NCBI GenBank assembly: GCA_028565635.1
Contig: JAOXYB010018927.1
Coordinates: 1 to 13,217, forward strand
Direction: 5' to 3'
Length of the DNA stretch: 13,217 bases
Source: Phoronis ovalis
Lineage: Eukaryota > Phoronida > Phoronidae
Part shown: one piece after another, positions 1 through 8,887 of the stretch
Position numbering within the stretch: position 1 is the stretch's first letter
Layout of the letters: every line of letters begins with the position of its first letter
The notes under the pieces: generated by a model
Database searches by the model: none
Seen by the model: the letters and a program-made list of their open reading frames with translations, nothing else
What the model was told of the DNA's origin: nothing
Program-made: the position numbers and the translations under genes

Positions 1-145
1 ACCATCTAAGCTTTTTGATAGTTGTTTTGTGAGTGTCCATGTATTGCAGTTATATAGTAGGACAGATTCTACTGTTGACAGAAACAGGCGCACTTTGATG
101 TTTTGTTTCAAGGAGGATTTCCATATCTTGCTTAGCCTGTGGCAT
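1..145 (-). mobile_element. Non-LTR retrotransposon reverse transcriptase fragment
   Basis: Read on the minus strand, this stretch is open to the window edge. It encodes a recognisable C-terminal piece of a LINE-type reverse transcriptase. It contains LSKIWKS, then KVRLFLSTVESVLLYNCNTW, then TLTKQLSKSLDG. These match the familiar family pattern 'L..IWKS....KIRLF...V.SVLLYG.ETWTLTK...K.LD'. The open frame begins after a stop near 190, but the similarity is convincing only from about 145 downward. The endonuclease and the catalytic YxDD part are not in view. It probably lies in an intron of the guanylate cyclase gene, on the opposite strand. I recognise the class from the pattern alone and cannot assign a clade such as RTE or Jockey. 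Whether the element is intact to the left cannot be seen. Confidence 0.72.
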
Positions 146-578
146 AGGTAAACCGATGGTGAATTTGTGAATTGATTATTCTTTGTATTTCATTTTTATA
201 GCTGCAATGGGTCAAAAGATGTGGCTTCAAAATAGCCAACAAAGGACATACATGTGAATTAATATTAAAATACATTGAAATCACATTTTACTTCATAAAA
301 CATGTCAAGGAAGCAGTAATACACTGTATATGAAATTAAAGATGCAATTAAAGAGAATACTTCTGCCTTTGATATGTATTCTGTTAACTTAAAAAATTAC
401 TTTCATTAACTAGTATGTGCCATTGGATACTTAGATTTTGAACACACAAAGTACGCTCAATCTACATATGATATGAAAATAAACAACTTTTACAGAAAGT
501 TTTAAAACGCACTCTTAATATAGTATTATCTTTATCATAAATGAACAGTACAGTAATTAGTGTCGTGTTACTTTGTAG
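146..578. other. Guanylate cyclase intron sequence, no gene seen
   Basis: This AT-rich stretch ends with a splice acceptor (ttactttgtag, AG at 577-578). I searched it for the preceding cyclase exon, which should carry the 'ETIGDAYM' and 'RIGIH' segments, and did not find it on the plus strand. That exon must therefore lie left of the window. Confidence 0.6.
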
Positions 579-1971
579 GTCCGGTTGTAGCAGGTGTGGT
601 AGGGCTAAAGATGCCACGTTACTGCCTGTTTGGGGATACGGTAAACACAGCCAACAGAATGGAATCAACAGGGGAAGGTAACCTAATATACTTAAAATTT
701 AAGATGAACAGGCAGTCAAAAAAAGTTGCAGCTGTTTGCAAGTAATCATATCAATAAAAAATCGCGGAAATTAACACACTTTCTCACACTCAGTCACATA
801 ACCACTTATATGGCAAAACAATGAAGGGTATTAATTCTACCGGTCGGACGGGAAACTTATCCACTTATACACTAATTTTCTGACTAGAATTAGATCATAA
901 AAAGTAATTACCTATAATTATAAGTGATTCCATTTAATAAAGAGGTGTTTATTCTAGGAGATGCTACCATACTAACTATATACACATATCCAGAGATCTA
1001 ACATTGTTTTGCAGCTATGAAAATTCATATATCTCATGCGACACATATCGCCCTTAGCAGTTTAGGAGGCTACGTAATCACCAACAGAGGCATGCAAGAA
1101 GTTAAGGTGAGAAATATCCGTATGTTGCATAGTTTCCGGATATATTAAGTAACCCGTTGAAGTGTGCCTGAATACCAAACCAGCAACCAATGCATTCTTG
1201 GCTGGCAATCATCTTGCAGATTAATTGCCTGCAAAATGTAATCACAGTTCTGGTTTTGGTAAAGGAAAGTCAAATCAGGTTTGTCGTGCAGGGTATATAT
1301 GCGCATTGTTGCATTTACAATATCTGTCTACTGCAACGAAAAAGTTACTTAAGAGTCAGTTAGAATCGTTACTAAAGGAGGTATTCAGTATTAGTATTTT
1401 GGGTTTACTAATAGTCGTAAACTTATGAGATACTGTGTCATATAAATAGTATGTAGAAAAGCATGGCGATATAATTATAATCTTATTATATCTCCATTGC
1501 TTATTACAAATTCAAGATGATTGTCCATCAGGAAATAACGCGAAACTGAGATTTGATGGGTAGCATATCATTCCATGCATTGAAAAAATCGCTATATTTA
1601 GTTACATATAAAATTTTATTTACATTTTGCTACTTAATAAAGAACCCCTAAGAAGAATTATTTATTTTGCAGGCGAATAAACTAAACTGTGTTACTTCTT
1701 TCGCATTGTGTGAATGGTGATTTAACCCACACACCCATTTATTTATTACATAAATGTAAATTTGATCAAGTTTTAATTTCTTTTCTAAATACACAATAAA
1801 TTTGAACAAGGTAATAAATCTAAATGATTTCGTATTTTTGAATGAGACAAGATGCAAATGTCAGTTTTTAGAAAGTATACTCTGTAAAATAACCACAAAT
1901 TGTTTCGAAATTAATTCTTATTTTAGGGCAAAGGCGAAATGGAAACATATTGGTTAGAATCCAAATTATAA
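579..1971 (+). CDS. Receptor-type guanylate cyclase, last three exons (5' part missing)
   Basis: The exons are 579-677, 1015-1106 and 1927-1971, all bounded by AG/GT. Joined, they read in one frame for 78 residues to a TAA at 1969-1971. The first exon completes a split Gly codon and gives [21 protein letters not shown] and [10 protein letters not shown], the end of the class III cyclase catalytic core. In this family the Asn and Arg of 'NTANR' contact ribose and phosphate. The Cys of 'RYCLFGD' occupies the guanine-selecting position, where adenylyl cyclases have Asp. The second exon gives AMKIHIS through RGMQEVK. The last gives [14 protein letters not shown]. The 'KGKGxMxTYWL' ending is typical of membrane receptor guanylate cyclases rather than soluble ones, so the enzyme should make cGMP from GTP on the inner face of the plasma membrane. 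The ligand domain, membrane segment and kinase-like domain are outside the window. The tail after TYWL is only four residues. No canonical AATAAA lies between the stop and the convergent actin gene. Confidence 0.95.
678..1014 (+). other. Guanylate cyclase intron
   Basis: The donor is gtaacc at 678 and the acceptor is ttttgcag ending at 1014. It splits an Ala codon after its first base. I see no other feature in it. Confidence 0.85.
1107..1926 (+). other. Last guanylate cyclase intron
   Basis: The donor is gtgaga at 1107 and the acceptor is attttag ending at 1926. It lies between codons. A 67-codon plus-strand frame at 1225-1428 has no similarity I recognise and no clear exon boundaries. The rest is AT-rich and featureless to me. 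Confidence 0.85.
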
Positions 1972-2189
1972 AATCGAATGGAGAATCAAAAACAACCTCA
2001 GCTTTCCCACCTACACAAGCTGCTATAGAAAATACAGCCACTTGTTCCAACTGGCAAGTCGTTTGGAATGACCATATTTTTCCATCTCTCCATAAATTTT
2101 ATAACTCTCAAAACCTTGGAAGTTGCAGTGAACAAATATGTTTATAGACAGTTCAGAATACGATCACAGAAGAAAGACGTATCATATAT

Positions 2190-2195
2190 TTTATT
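2190..2195 (-). other. Poly(A) signal of the actin gene
   Basis: The plus strand reads TTTATT, which is AATAAA on the minus strand. It lies about 35 nt past the actin stop codon. It is the only canonical signal that close and implies a very short 3' UTR. Confidence 0.6.
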
Positions 2196-2229
2196 AGCCA
2201 TGCCAAGGAAATTTAAGTTCGTTTGGTTT

Positions 2230-5200
2230 TTAAAAACATTTTTTATGTACGATACAAGGTCCCATTTCATCATATTCATCTTTATTAATCCACATTTTAT
2301 CAAATGTTGACAACGATGCTAAAATGGATCCACCCATCCAAACAGAATACTGTCTTTCCTTAGACGCTATCACTTTAATTTTAGTAGAATTTGGTGCTAG
2401 ATTACTCATTTCTTTCTTCACTCGCTCGGGTATCCCTACAGAAAATAATTATAAACTTTTTGATAAAAAATAACCAATATAGCTTCTTAAAAGAAAAGAA
2501 TGAGATAAAAATTGATAGAAATTTATAAATTGAATAAACCTTACTGTAGATATTAAAGACAACTAAGTCTAAAAATACATTTAAAAACGTACCTGTAATC
2601 ATAGACGTTCCTCCGGATAATATTATATTTTTATACAGTTCTCTACGAATGTCAACATCACAATGCATTATGGAGTTATACATCATTTCATGTATACCTA
2701 TAAATATATTTTAGTGACTATTGATCACAGGTCATTTTAGAAGACTTAGCATAGTTGTTGTTTGATGTCTCAAAGTTTTTTAATGTACAATGAAAATTGT
2801 CAAGTAATTTACGTTCAATGTTTCATTATAGGACTTGCAAACAAGTGTCATACTAACTCATGGGATTCAGCTGATACAATTCACTAAGTATGACCTCCAA
2901 CAATAAAGTTGGAAGACATATAGTTAATTGTATTGGTTGTTTTTCTTCGTCAACAAATTTTGAATGAAGATTTTCTCAGAAAATATACTGATCAAATTCA
3001 AATGAAATTTTGTGGAAATGTTCCTATGTATCTTGAAGGGAACATTTTGGATTTTGAAGGTTGGTGGCCATCTTTAATCCAAAATGGCGTCCATTTCAAA
3101 AACATATCCTTTGATGACATGGAAAGTACAGGACCAATTTCAACAAAGCTTTGATAGAAATGGCTGCCATTTGTAATGGAAATTTTGTGACCATCTTGAA
3201 TCCAAAATGACTACCATGGAAAATGTTGTGTTGAAAGTTATGCATGATGTCGCCTGTCACTACAAGTCTGGTTTTTATTCGTTTATACTTGTCCAGTTAG
3301 TAATATAAATTTCTGTATGTAGTAAACATTTATTCCTAATTATTTTTTGCATATAAATGTCAGCCTTATCAGGACATTCATCCTTGCTTACCTTTGTCGC
3401 CTTTACATCGTGATTGTGAGAAACTGGAGATTCTTTGCGAGCAGTCTGAATAAATCCAACAGCTGGTCATGTCTACTAATAGTTGTGTTTAATTTGCATA
3501 CTTTAAATTGCGCCATTCTATTTACCTGGTGTTTCTCTGCCTAAATGTGATGGCTGAAATACCGTTTCAGGACATCTAAATCTTTCGCTTCCAAGTGTGA
3601 TTATCTATAAAATTATAATTTTAATTAATTACAAATTATATATTAACGGTTATTTTTTGAGTTTATTGAATTTTCAACTGGTTGCCGATCCATTAAATTG
3701 CTTAAAACAAGATTTATTAAAAGAAATACAAATTTACTAACTTGAAGCAGTGCATTGCCAAATATTGTTTACAAAATAGACAAAAACCAGTTTTTATAGT
3801 AAATCTGAATGTACATATTATATAAAGCAAATTAAAATCCCACCTGTCCATCTGGTAATTCATACGTGGATTCTACCGATTTCGGATCGTTTTCTGCTTT
3901 CAACAATTCCTGATTATAATCATATGCCATATAACACAATTTCTCCTTCATGTCTCGAACTATCTCATGTTCAGCAGTTGTAGTAAAGTTGTAACCTCTC
4001 TCAGTTATAATCTTCGTCAGATAATTCGTTAAATCTCGCCCTGCCAGATCTAGACGCATAATAGCATGAGGCAAGGCATATCTGTAATACATACTGGACC
4101 TTTACAGTGAACAAAAATACTAGCCGAATACAAAAAAAAATACAATGTTCCATACTAACCCCTCGTATATAGGCACGGAATGTGACACACCGTCTCCTGA
4201 GTCTAACACTATTCCTGTTGTTCGTCCACTGCAGTACAGAGATAGGACAGCCTGTATGGCTACATATAGTGCCGGTACATTAAAAGTTTCAAACATAATC
4301 TGTGTCAGCCTTTCCCGATTGACTTTAGGGTTCAAAGGAGCTTCTAAAAATGAATTAGAATTCAATAATTTACTCGACGAATGTACAATTATTATTTGTC
4401 TCTTAACGTAGCGGAGGAACAAACATGCAGGGGGTCTTGTTGCATTTATATTCGCTTAATATGTACTATATTAAGAAAAATCCAAGCGTATTAAGTTATC
4501 ATTTTCAAAAATAAGCATACTATAAAACTTCACTTTATAAAAATTTTAAATCATCATTTTGGTATTAAAGATCTTGTTTTACGTTAACGTTTATTAAAAT
4601 TTAATATATATTTGCAGATTATATCAGAATTTGCGACAATCGCTCATAATACACAAATGCAAGGTAAAATGTGTAATGGTTGTTTTTTATTGAGCTTAAT
4701 AGCCCCAAAGCTAAGATGACCACTACATGTGTGGGATGGATTTTTTTCAAAGTAAGGCATCTAGTGAGAAAATATGACATGAATGTAAAATATTATACTG
4801 GTATTTTTGAATAAAGCTTCAATCATTATACATTTGCAAAGAGTTCATGCAAGGTCATCAGCAATAAATTAAATGATTTTTTTGAAGAAAATCTGATATT
4901 TTCCAACTATTTCTAACTATAAAAAAGAACTCTGTATAACCTGTTATTAGCACTGAGTGTTCATCTGACTGTACCCGTAACTGATTAGAGTACGCGTATG
5001 TCCATATACTCTCCATATCTTGCCAATTTGTAACAATGCCATGTTCTATTGGGTACTTCAATGAAAGTACTCCTTTCATCTGTCAAAACATCATAAACTT
5101 AATTATAATCATATGCAACCGCGCATTCGTCTCACTAAAATGTCTGACGTACAACGCTGGCAGTAATTTTACCAATATGTAAAGTCATGTTAGCCCACAA

Positions 5201-5850
5201 AACTGTAGACTTATAGGCTCTCAGGGCTGACTCACTATGCAGCAGTCTTTCACGAATTTAGTTTAATTAAACACAGTTTAGCTCGATTATAAGAACCGTT
5301 TCTTAAAAGTATTTCACCAATATGTCTAGTTGATATGCTATTTTACTTTTTATGTGAAAAAGTATAATGCGCTGTGCGCAATGTATCTTGTTAAGGGCAG
5401 AGTAGGTAAAATGTATACACTGAAAACGACATAACTCTATACGGTGTATAGACCAGCATGGTAACGCATGCGTATTATTTTTACAGTTATCATATATTTT
5501 TAATTTCAACTAATATATGCTACATGCTCTGTGTTATAAATTTGCTCATTTCTTAATTACTTGTTGTATTTCGTCTCCTACATACGCAAGTTTGTCATGC
5601 ATATCGGGTACAATGCTCTGGTGGCGCGGTCTACCGACAACGGAAGGAAATACGGCACGCGGAGAGTCTTCACCAGCAAACCCGGCCTTACACAAACCTA
5701 AAACATATTTATAACATCGTTTTATAAACTTTTTATACCAAATGCATGCATGGAAAATTGGAAAATATTAAAACGTAGGAATATAAAAGGCACAGCATTC
5801 CTACCTGACCCACTGTCCAATACCACCGCTAACATTTCGCTTTGAGACAT
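2230..5850 (-). CDS. Divergent actin, complete eight-exon gene
   Basis: Coding exons in transcript order are 5850-5805, 5697-5561, 5079-4941, 4343-4160, 4081-3844, 3604-3526, 2697-2593 and 2435-2230. All introns are GT-AG. The joined reading frame is 1134 nt, encoding 377 residues plus TAA, against 375-377 for conventional actins. It starts [16 protein letters not shown] and ends HKKCF. Nucleotide-site elements are kept: phosphate loop 1 ([13 protein letters not shown]), phosphate loop 2 ([15 protein letters not shown]), the catalytic Gln in AIQAVLSLY, the methylatable-His context [12 protein letters not shown], and [13 protein letters not shown] hand comparison with vertebrate beta-actin from memory gives roughly 70% identity. 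That is far below the 90% or more usual for animal cytoplasmic or muscle actins, but well above most actin-related proteins. Changes cluster in the acidic N-terminus, the DNase-I loop, the hydrophobic plug and the nucleotide-contact Lys (ERKYSVW becomes ERQYSVW). The intact frame and splice sites argue against a pseudogene. I infer a specialised, possibly tissue-restricted actin; its role is unknown. A noncoding 5' exon cannot be excluded. Confidence 0.97.
2698..3525 (-). other. Actin intron 6
   Basis: This is the largest actin intron (828 nt). Its donor is gtaaat, just below 3526, and its acceptor is tttatag, ending at 2698. It contains two related 27-nt motifs (listed separately) and a 73-codon plus-strand frame at 2933-3154 with no recognisable similarity. 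The remainder shows nothing. Confidence 0.85.
3068..3217. repeat. Pair of imperfect 27-nt direct repeats in an actin intron
   Basis: Positions 3068-3094 and 3191-3217 match at 23 of 27 bases. The shared core is ccatctt, one variable base, then aatccaaaatg. A third, weaker piece (ggctgccattt) lies between them. The pattern looks like a decayed interspersed or minisatellite-like element. I cannot name the family. Confidence 0.5.
4344..4940 (-). other. Actin intron 3
   Basis: The donor is gttata, just below 4941, and the acceptor is tttttag, ending at 4344. It is AT-rich and no gene or RNA is recognised in it. A short plus-strand stretch at 4618-4663 has exon-like borders but was rejected. Confidence 0.85.
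5080..5560 (-). other. Actin intron 2
   Basis: The donor is gtaatt, just below 5561, and the acceptor is ttttgacag, ending at 5080. It lies between codons 61 and 62. No other feature is seen. Confidence 0.85.
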
Positions 5851-5963
5851 TTTCAAAAATGGTAGCTTCTAATTTTTCGTAGAATATGAAACTATAATCG
5901 ATGTCGTCACTTTGTTTGATTATTGAGCTAAATCCTAAATTGCTGCGCCAAAGCTTTCAATAG

Positions 5964-5970
5964 TTTTATA
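5964..5970 (-). promoter_or_regulatory. TATA-like box of the actin gene
   Basis: The minus strand reads TATAAAA, 114 nt upstream of the actin ATG. Transcription would then start near 5935-5940 with a 5' UTR of about 85-90 nt, if there is no upstream noncoding exon. The position is plausible but rests only on sequence match in AT-rich DNA. Confidence 0.45.
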
Positions 5971-5985
5971 ATTTACAAAAGTATT

Positions 5986-6052
5986 CCGCCCCCATGATCA
6001 ATAAATGAAAGTTAACGACGTCACAAATACGTGACGACAAATGTGAGGTCAC
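5986..6052 (-). promoter_or_regulatory. GC box and CRE-like cluster upstream of the actin gene
   Basis: On the minus strand, GGGGGCGG (5986-5993) matches an Sp1-type GC box. Just beyond it, cgtcac/gtgacg forms a perfect 6-bp inverted repeat (6019-6024 and 6031-6036) around aaatac. One arm extends to TGACGTCG, a 7-of-8 match to the cAMP response element. Next, tgtgaggtcaca (6042-6053) is an interrupted palindrome with 5-bp arms that contains the nuclear-receptor half-site AGGTCA. The order CRE, GC box, TATA, ATG is what a compact promoter would show. Binding is inferred. Confidence 0.4.
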
Positions 6053-6228
6053 ACTAAAGTTTCAATATAATGCAGTATAATCGTCGCTCCATTACAACTG
6101 AGATGAAACCAAAAGTAAAAAATTCTCCTAACACTCTGTGAATGAAAGCTGTATACTATATCTCTGAGTACAAGGGAAAACAGATGTATCCTATTATATC
6201 ATATTCTAACATTATCTTGAATACATGA

Positions 6229-6294
6229 ATTGGACTACGGATATTGGACTACGGCTGGCGGCATTGGCTGTCAAACGATCTGCGGATGCCGCCA
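6229..6294. repeat. Short duplication followed by a 9-bp hairpin
   Basis: The motif attggactacgg occurs twice at a 14-nt spacing near 6230-6255. Immediately after it, tggcggcat (6256-6264) and atgccgcca (6286-6294) form a perfect 9-bp inverted repeat around a 21-nt loop. This is a GC-rich island in AT-rich DNA. It may be the end of a degraded repeat element. No gene is recognised across it. Confidence 0.5.
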
Positions 6295-6488
6295 TTCTGT
6301 GCCACCCCATTTCCTAGCTGTCATTTTTACTACGAATTATCTTTTATGTTTGTTTAAAACATTTTGGCATGGGGTGTGCTTGTTACAAATATTTTTTTAC
6401 CGTAGTGTATATGTTTTCAATAATGATTATTATTTGCCATTAAGGTGCCGCATCTGTGGGTGTAAAATTCCCAGGGTTTTGTTTACTT

Positions 6489-6620
6489 ATTTTGGGTGTA
6501 CATTTCTATGATTTTTATACTATGGATTACATTTTTTTGCAAATAAATCTTTACCATGGGTTACATTTTTGGAATACAGTTTTTACCATGGGGCAAGGTT
6601 TTTTATCATCTTGGGCCTCA
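6489..6620. repeat. Decayed tandem repeat, period about 30 nt
   Basis: Units resembling 'ttt-accatgggttacattttt' recur at roughly 6489, 6519, 6553 and 6586, with a weaker one near 6606. The best-preserved part is accatggg, at 6553 and 6586. Units differ by substitutions and length, so the array is old. It produces the tail of a 93-codon plus-strand frame that I do not consider a gene. Confidence 0.45.
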
Positions 6621-6659
6621 CCCCACTAAGTTTTTTGGCAAGTATAGAGTGCATTAATA

Positions 6660-7078
6660 TTGAATTGGAACCCCGCTCACATTATATGGCGTATGTAAAT
6701 GCATGTTAAATAATGCAAAGTTGTTATTGATTACTGTAAAAACAATTAGATATCCCAATTTTCATGCTAGTTACGTTAACATTTGCATTTAACCTCTGGC
6801 AAACGAGCGGCTTTGTGGTTTGTAAAGGGTACCGAGGAGTCGGAGCACGCAATCCCCCTAAATCAACGGAGATGCATGCTTCCTAACTGTCATCTCCAGC
6901 TGTATTTAATTAATTACCTGTGGATCTTTCAATAATTTCGACAAGTAATTAATTTTCTTTTATATATGTGTCATTTCATATTCATTAACAGTTTCGAACT
7001 ATGTAACTTATTTGCAATCATGCAATTGCATGTTTGCAAATCAGAATTCAGTTGGTCCAAAACATTATCGATCATCGC
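6660..7078. other. Intergenic sequence with an octamer-like and palindromic cluster
   Basis: No gene is seen. Around 7011-7043 there is a perfect 14-bp palindrome, catgcaattgcatg (7019-7032). It is flanked by tttgcaatc and tttgcaaatc, which resemble POU (ATGCAAAT) or C/EBP (TTGCAA) sites. Function is unproven. Confidence 0.35.
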
Positions 7079-7080
7079 GA

Positions 7081-7185
7081 ACACTGTTTACGTGAGACAT
7101 TCATAAATAGACAAAACACTGTTTACGTGAGACATTCATAAATAGACAAAACACTGTTTACGTGAGACATTCATAAATAGACAAA
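7081..7185. repeat. Three perfect tandem copies of a 35-bp unit
   Basis: Copies are 7081-7115, 7116-7150 and 7151-7185, identical to each other and directly abutting. Each begins acactgtttacgtgagacat. Each carries TGTTTAC, a match to the forkhead core, and ACGTGA. Perfect identity indicates a recent expansion, probably variable between individuals. It has no spacers, so it is not a CRISPR array. Confidence 0.95.
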
Positions 7186-7673
7186 TGTATCAGAGTTCTC
7201 ACTCAGATGCGCACATAGTGTCATGAATTAACTCCAAGAGAAAACTGAAGCATAACATTTTCTAAGTAAGTAGAATTCAATTTCATGAATCCAATCTATG
7301 TAGATGCATACAGGTGGGTTATTACAAAATAAGCCCATCCATAATTTTCAACAGTAACACGACTCGTATGTTTTCGAAATTAAGATAGCCCTAATCTTGA
7401 TGAAATTGAAAAATATGTCCATTTATATAATTTTCGCTCGTTTTAGTTAATATTATTATTACTATTTAAAAAAATTTAATTTGGACAGATTGAAAATTGA
7501 ATTGAAGTATATATGTGGTTAGTTTTTTGCTTGTAAAAACTCCATGTGCACAAATAGAACGTACGCTTATATTTATTCGGGAGCACAACAGACATATTTT
7601 TAACAGATTAAAAGTTTTGGTGGAGAAAAAATACCTGTATAAAGATTGTGTAACTGTTTAGCGTATTCTAATG

Positions 7674-7876
7674 TCTAGTAATTAGCATTACAATTGACAC
7701 AACAACTGATATGTTTAAAATATAATTTAATTAAATTTTGATTATTCTTTTTGTAAATACACTGATTAGATTACATCATACTTGTGACAGCTTTTCAGTT
7801 AATTAAAAACATGCAACACAGCATTATTTATAACTATTCCGTACTGTAAAGATTGAAAAGTACTCTTAATTTTTCA
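7674..7876. repeat. Repeat A, copy 1 (203 bp)
   Basis: This copy matches 8888-9090 over 203 bp with no gaps and four differences, all transitions. It contains a palindrome, aatttaattaaatt. No coding frame or known element is recognised. It is separated from repeat B copy 1 by 912 bp of otherwise single-copy sequence. Confidence 0.95.
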
Positions 7877-8788
7877 AATGCGTTATTATTTATAATATAT
7901 AAGAGTGTAATAAATAACCATACACTTATATTTTTACAGTAAGCGTCTAAAAATGAGAGTAAGATAGTTTAACAGAGCTGACAGCTATGGTATTGCAATG
8001 TTATAGAACTTTGTCTAAATTGATAAAATTTCAATATTTTTTACGTAGATTTCTTTATAAACAAAGAAAATTATCCATGCAAACCGATATTTTTTTTTAG
8101 TTCCGATTTCAAATTTATAAGAATATTACAAGAATAAGCTCTGTATAAAAGTAAGTATTAATCATGTTCAGAAAATATTTTGTTATAGCTTTTTTAAACC
8201 ATAATCCTAGAGAATTGTTTAATTATGTTTCCTGCAAATGACCTGGTATTGTCTATATGTGACACATAACTGTAATTCCAGATATTTTGCAGAAGTTGTA
8301 TTTAGCGTATACAGCTTTCAATGAAACAGCAATGGATAACATTATGGAAATTATTTTTGTATTTGAACGATTTCATAGCAAACATTCATTCTCACATTCT
8401 TGTTCAGTTGTAAAACAAGCAAAAAATAACTGCAGATTTCTTTGCTCGAAATTCATAGCATCCTGATAAAAGCATCATAATTTCCTATTTGGTGTTTACG
8501 CGTTTAAACTTCTTACGATTATAAATTTAATGGATTATTTCATATTTTTTGAAAATACGATGCCCTTTGAATCTCATTTTTTAATATAGATTTAATCAAA
8601 AAGTCTACGTAATTTCGTGCTTTACGCACATTTCCTTTCACTCTAAAATTTGTCCTAAGTACACTATTGCGCAAGGCTTTGTTGACACAATCCACGAATG
8701 TAGTACGGGCATATTTAAAATATAAGTTTTTTTTTCATTTTAGGATGCGTGCGTTTTGTAATGTCAACATGTTGCACTTTTAATTTGT
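7877..8788. other. Single-copy spacer between repeats A1 and B1
   Basis: This is 912 bp of AT-rich DNA with no long reading frame, RNA gene or repeat that I recognise. Its main interest is its absence from the second A-B copy. Confidence 0.6.
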
Positions 8789-8883
8789 ACTTTTAATTAC
8801 TTATTATTAGAATAAATCGCAAATGAAGTTAAAACCTGATGCTGTACATAATTAATTAAACTTTGTAGCATGCATGTCACTTT
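8789..8883. repeat. Repeat B, copy 1 (95 bp)
   Basis: It matches 9090-9185 with one single-base indel in an A run and one transition. It is followed after four bases (aatt) by repeat A copy 2. A partial echo, acttttaattt, lies just before it. Confidence 0.95.
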
Positions 8884-8887
8884 AATT

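Noticed and set aside
1225-1428. 67-codon plus-strand frame in the last cyclase intron
   Set aside because: It starts without an ATG and has no similarity I recognise. The cyclase frame joins perfectly across it without using it.
2933-3154. 73-codon plus-strand frame
   Set aside because: It begins without an ATG, overlaps repeat-like motifs in an actin intron and shows no known similarity.
4145-4411. 88-codon plus-strand frame
   Set aside because: It is the antisense shadow of actin exon 4.
4618-4663. Plus-strand mini-exon candidate bounded by tttgcag and gtaaaa, encoding [15 protein letters not shown]
   Set aside because: It lies alone inside an actin intron on the opposite strand. No partner exons or similarity were found, and such borders arise by chance in AT-rich DNA.
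2230-5850. Actin pseudogene
   Set aside because: All eight exons join in frame to 377 residues with canonical splice sites and a conserved nucleotide-binding core, so decay is not supported.
6230-6511. 93-codon plus-strand frame with several Cys residues
   Set aside because: It has no ATG at the reported start and no recognisable domain, and it runs over a hairpin and a decayed tandem repeat, so a small secreted protein is not supported.
7081-7185. CRISPR-like array
   Set aside because: The 35-bp copies abut directly with no spacers, and the DNA is clearly from an animal.
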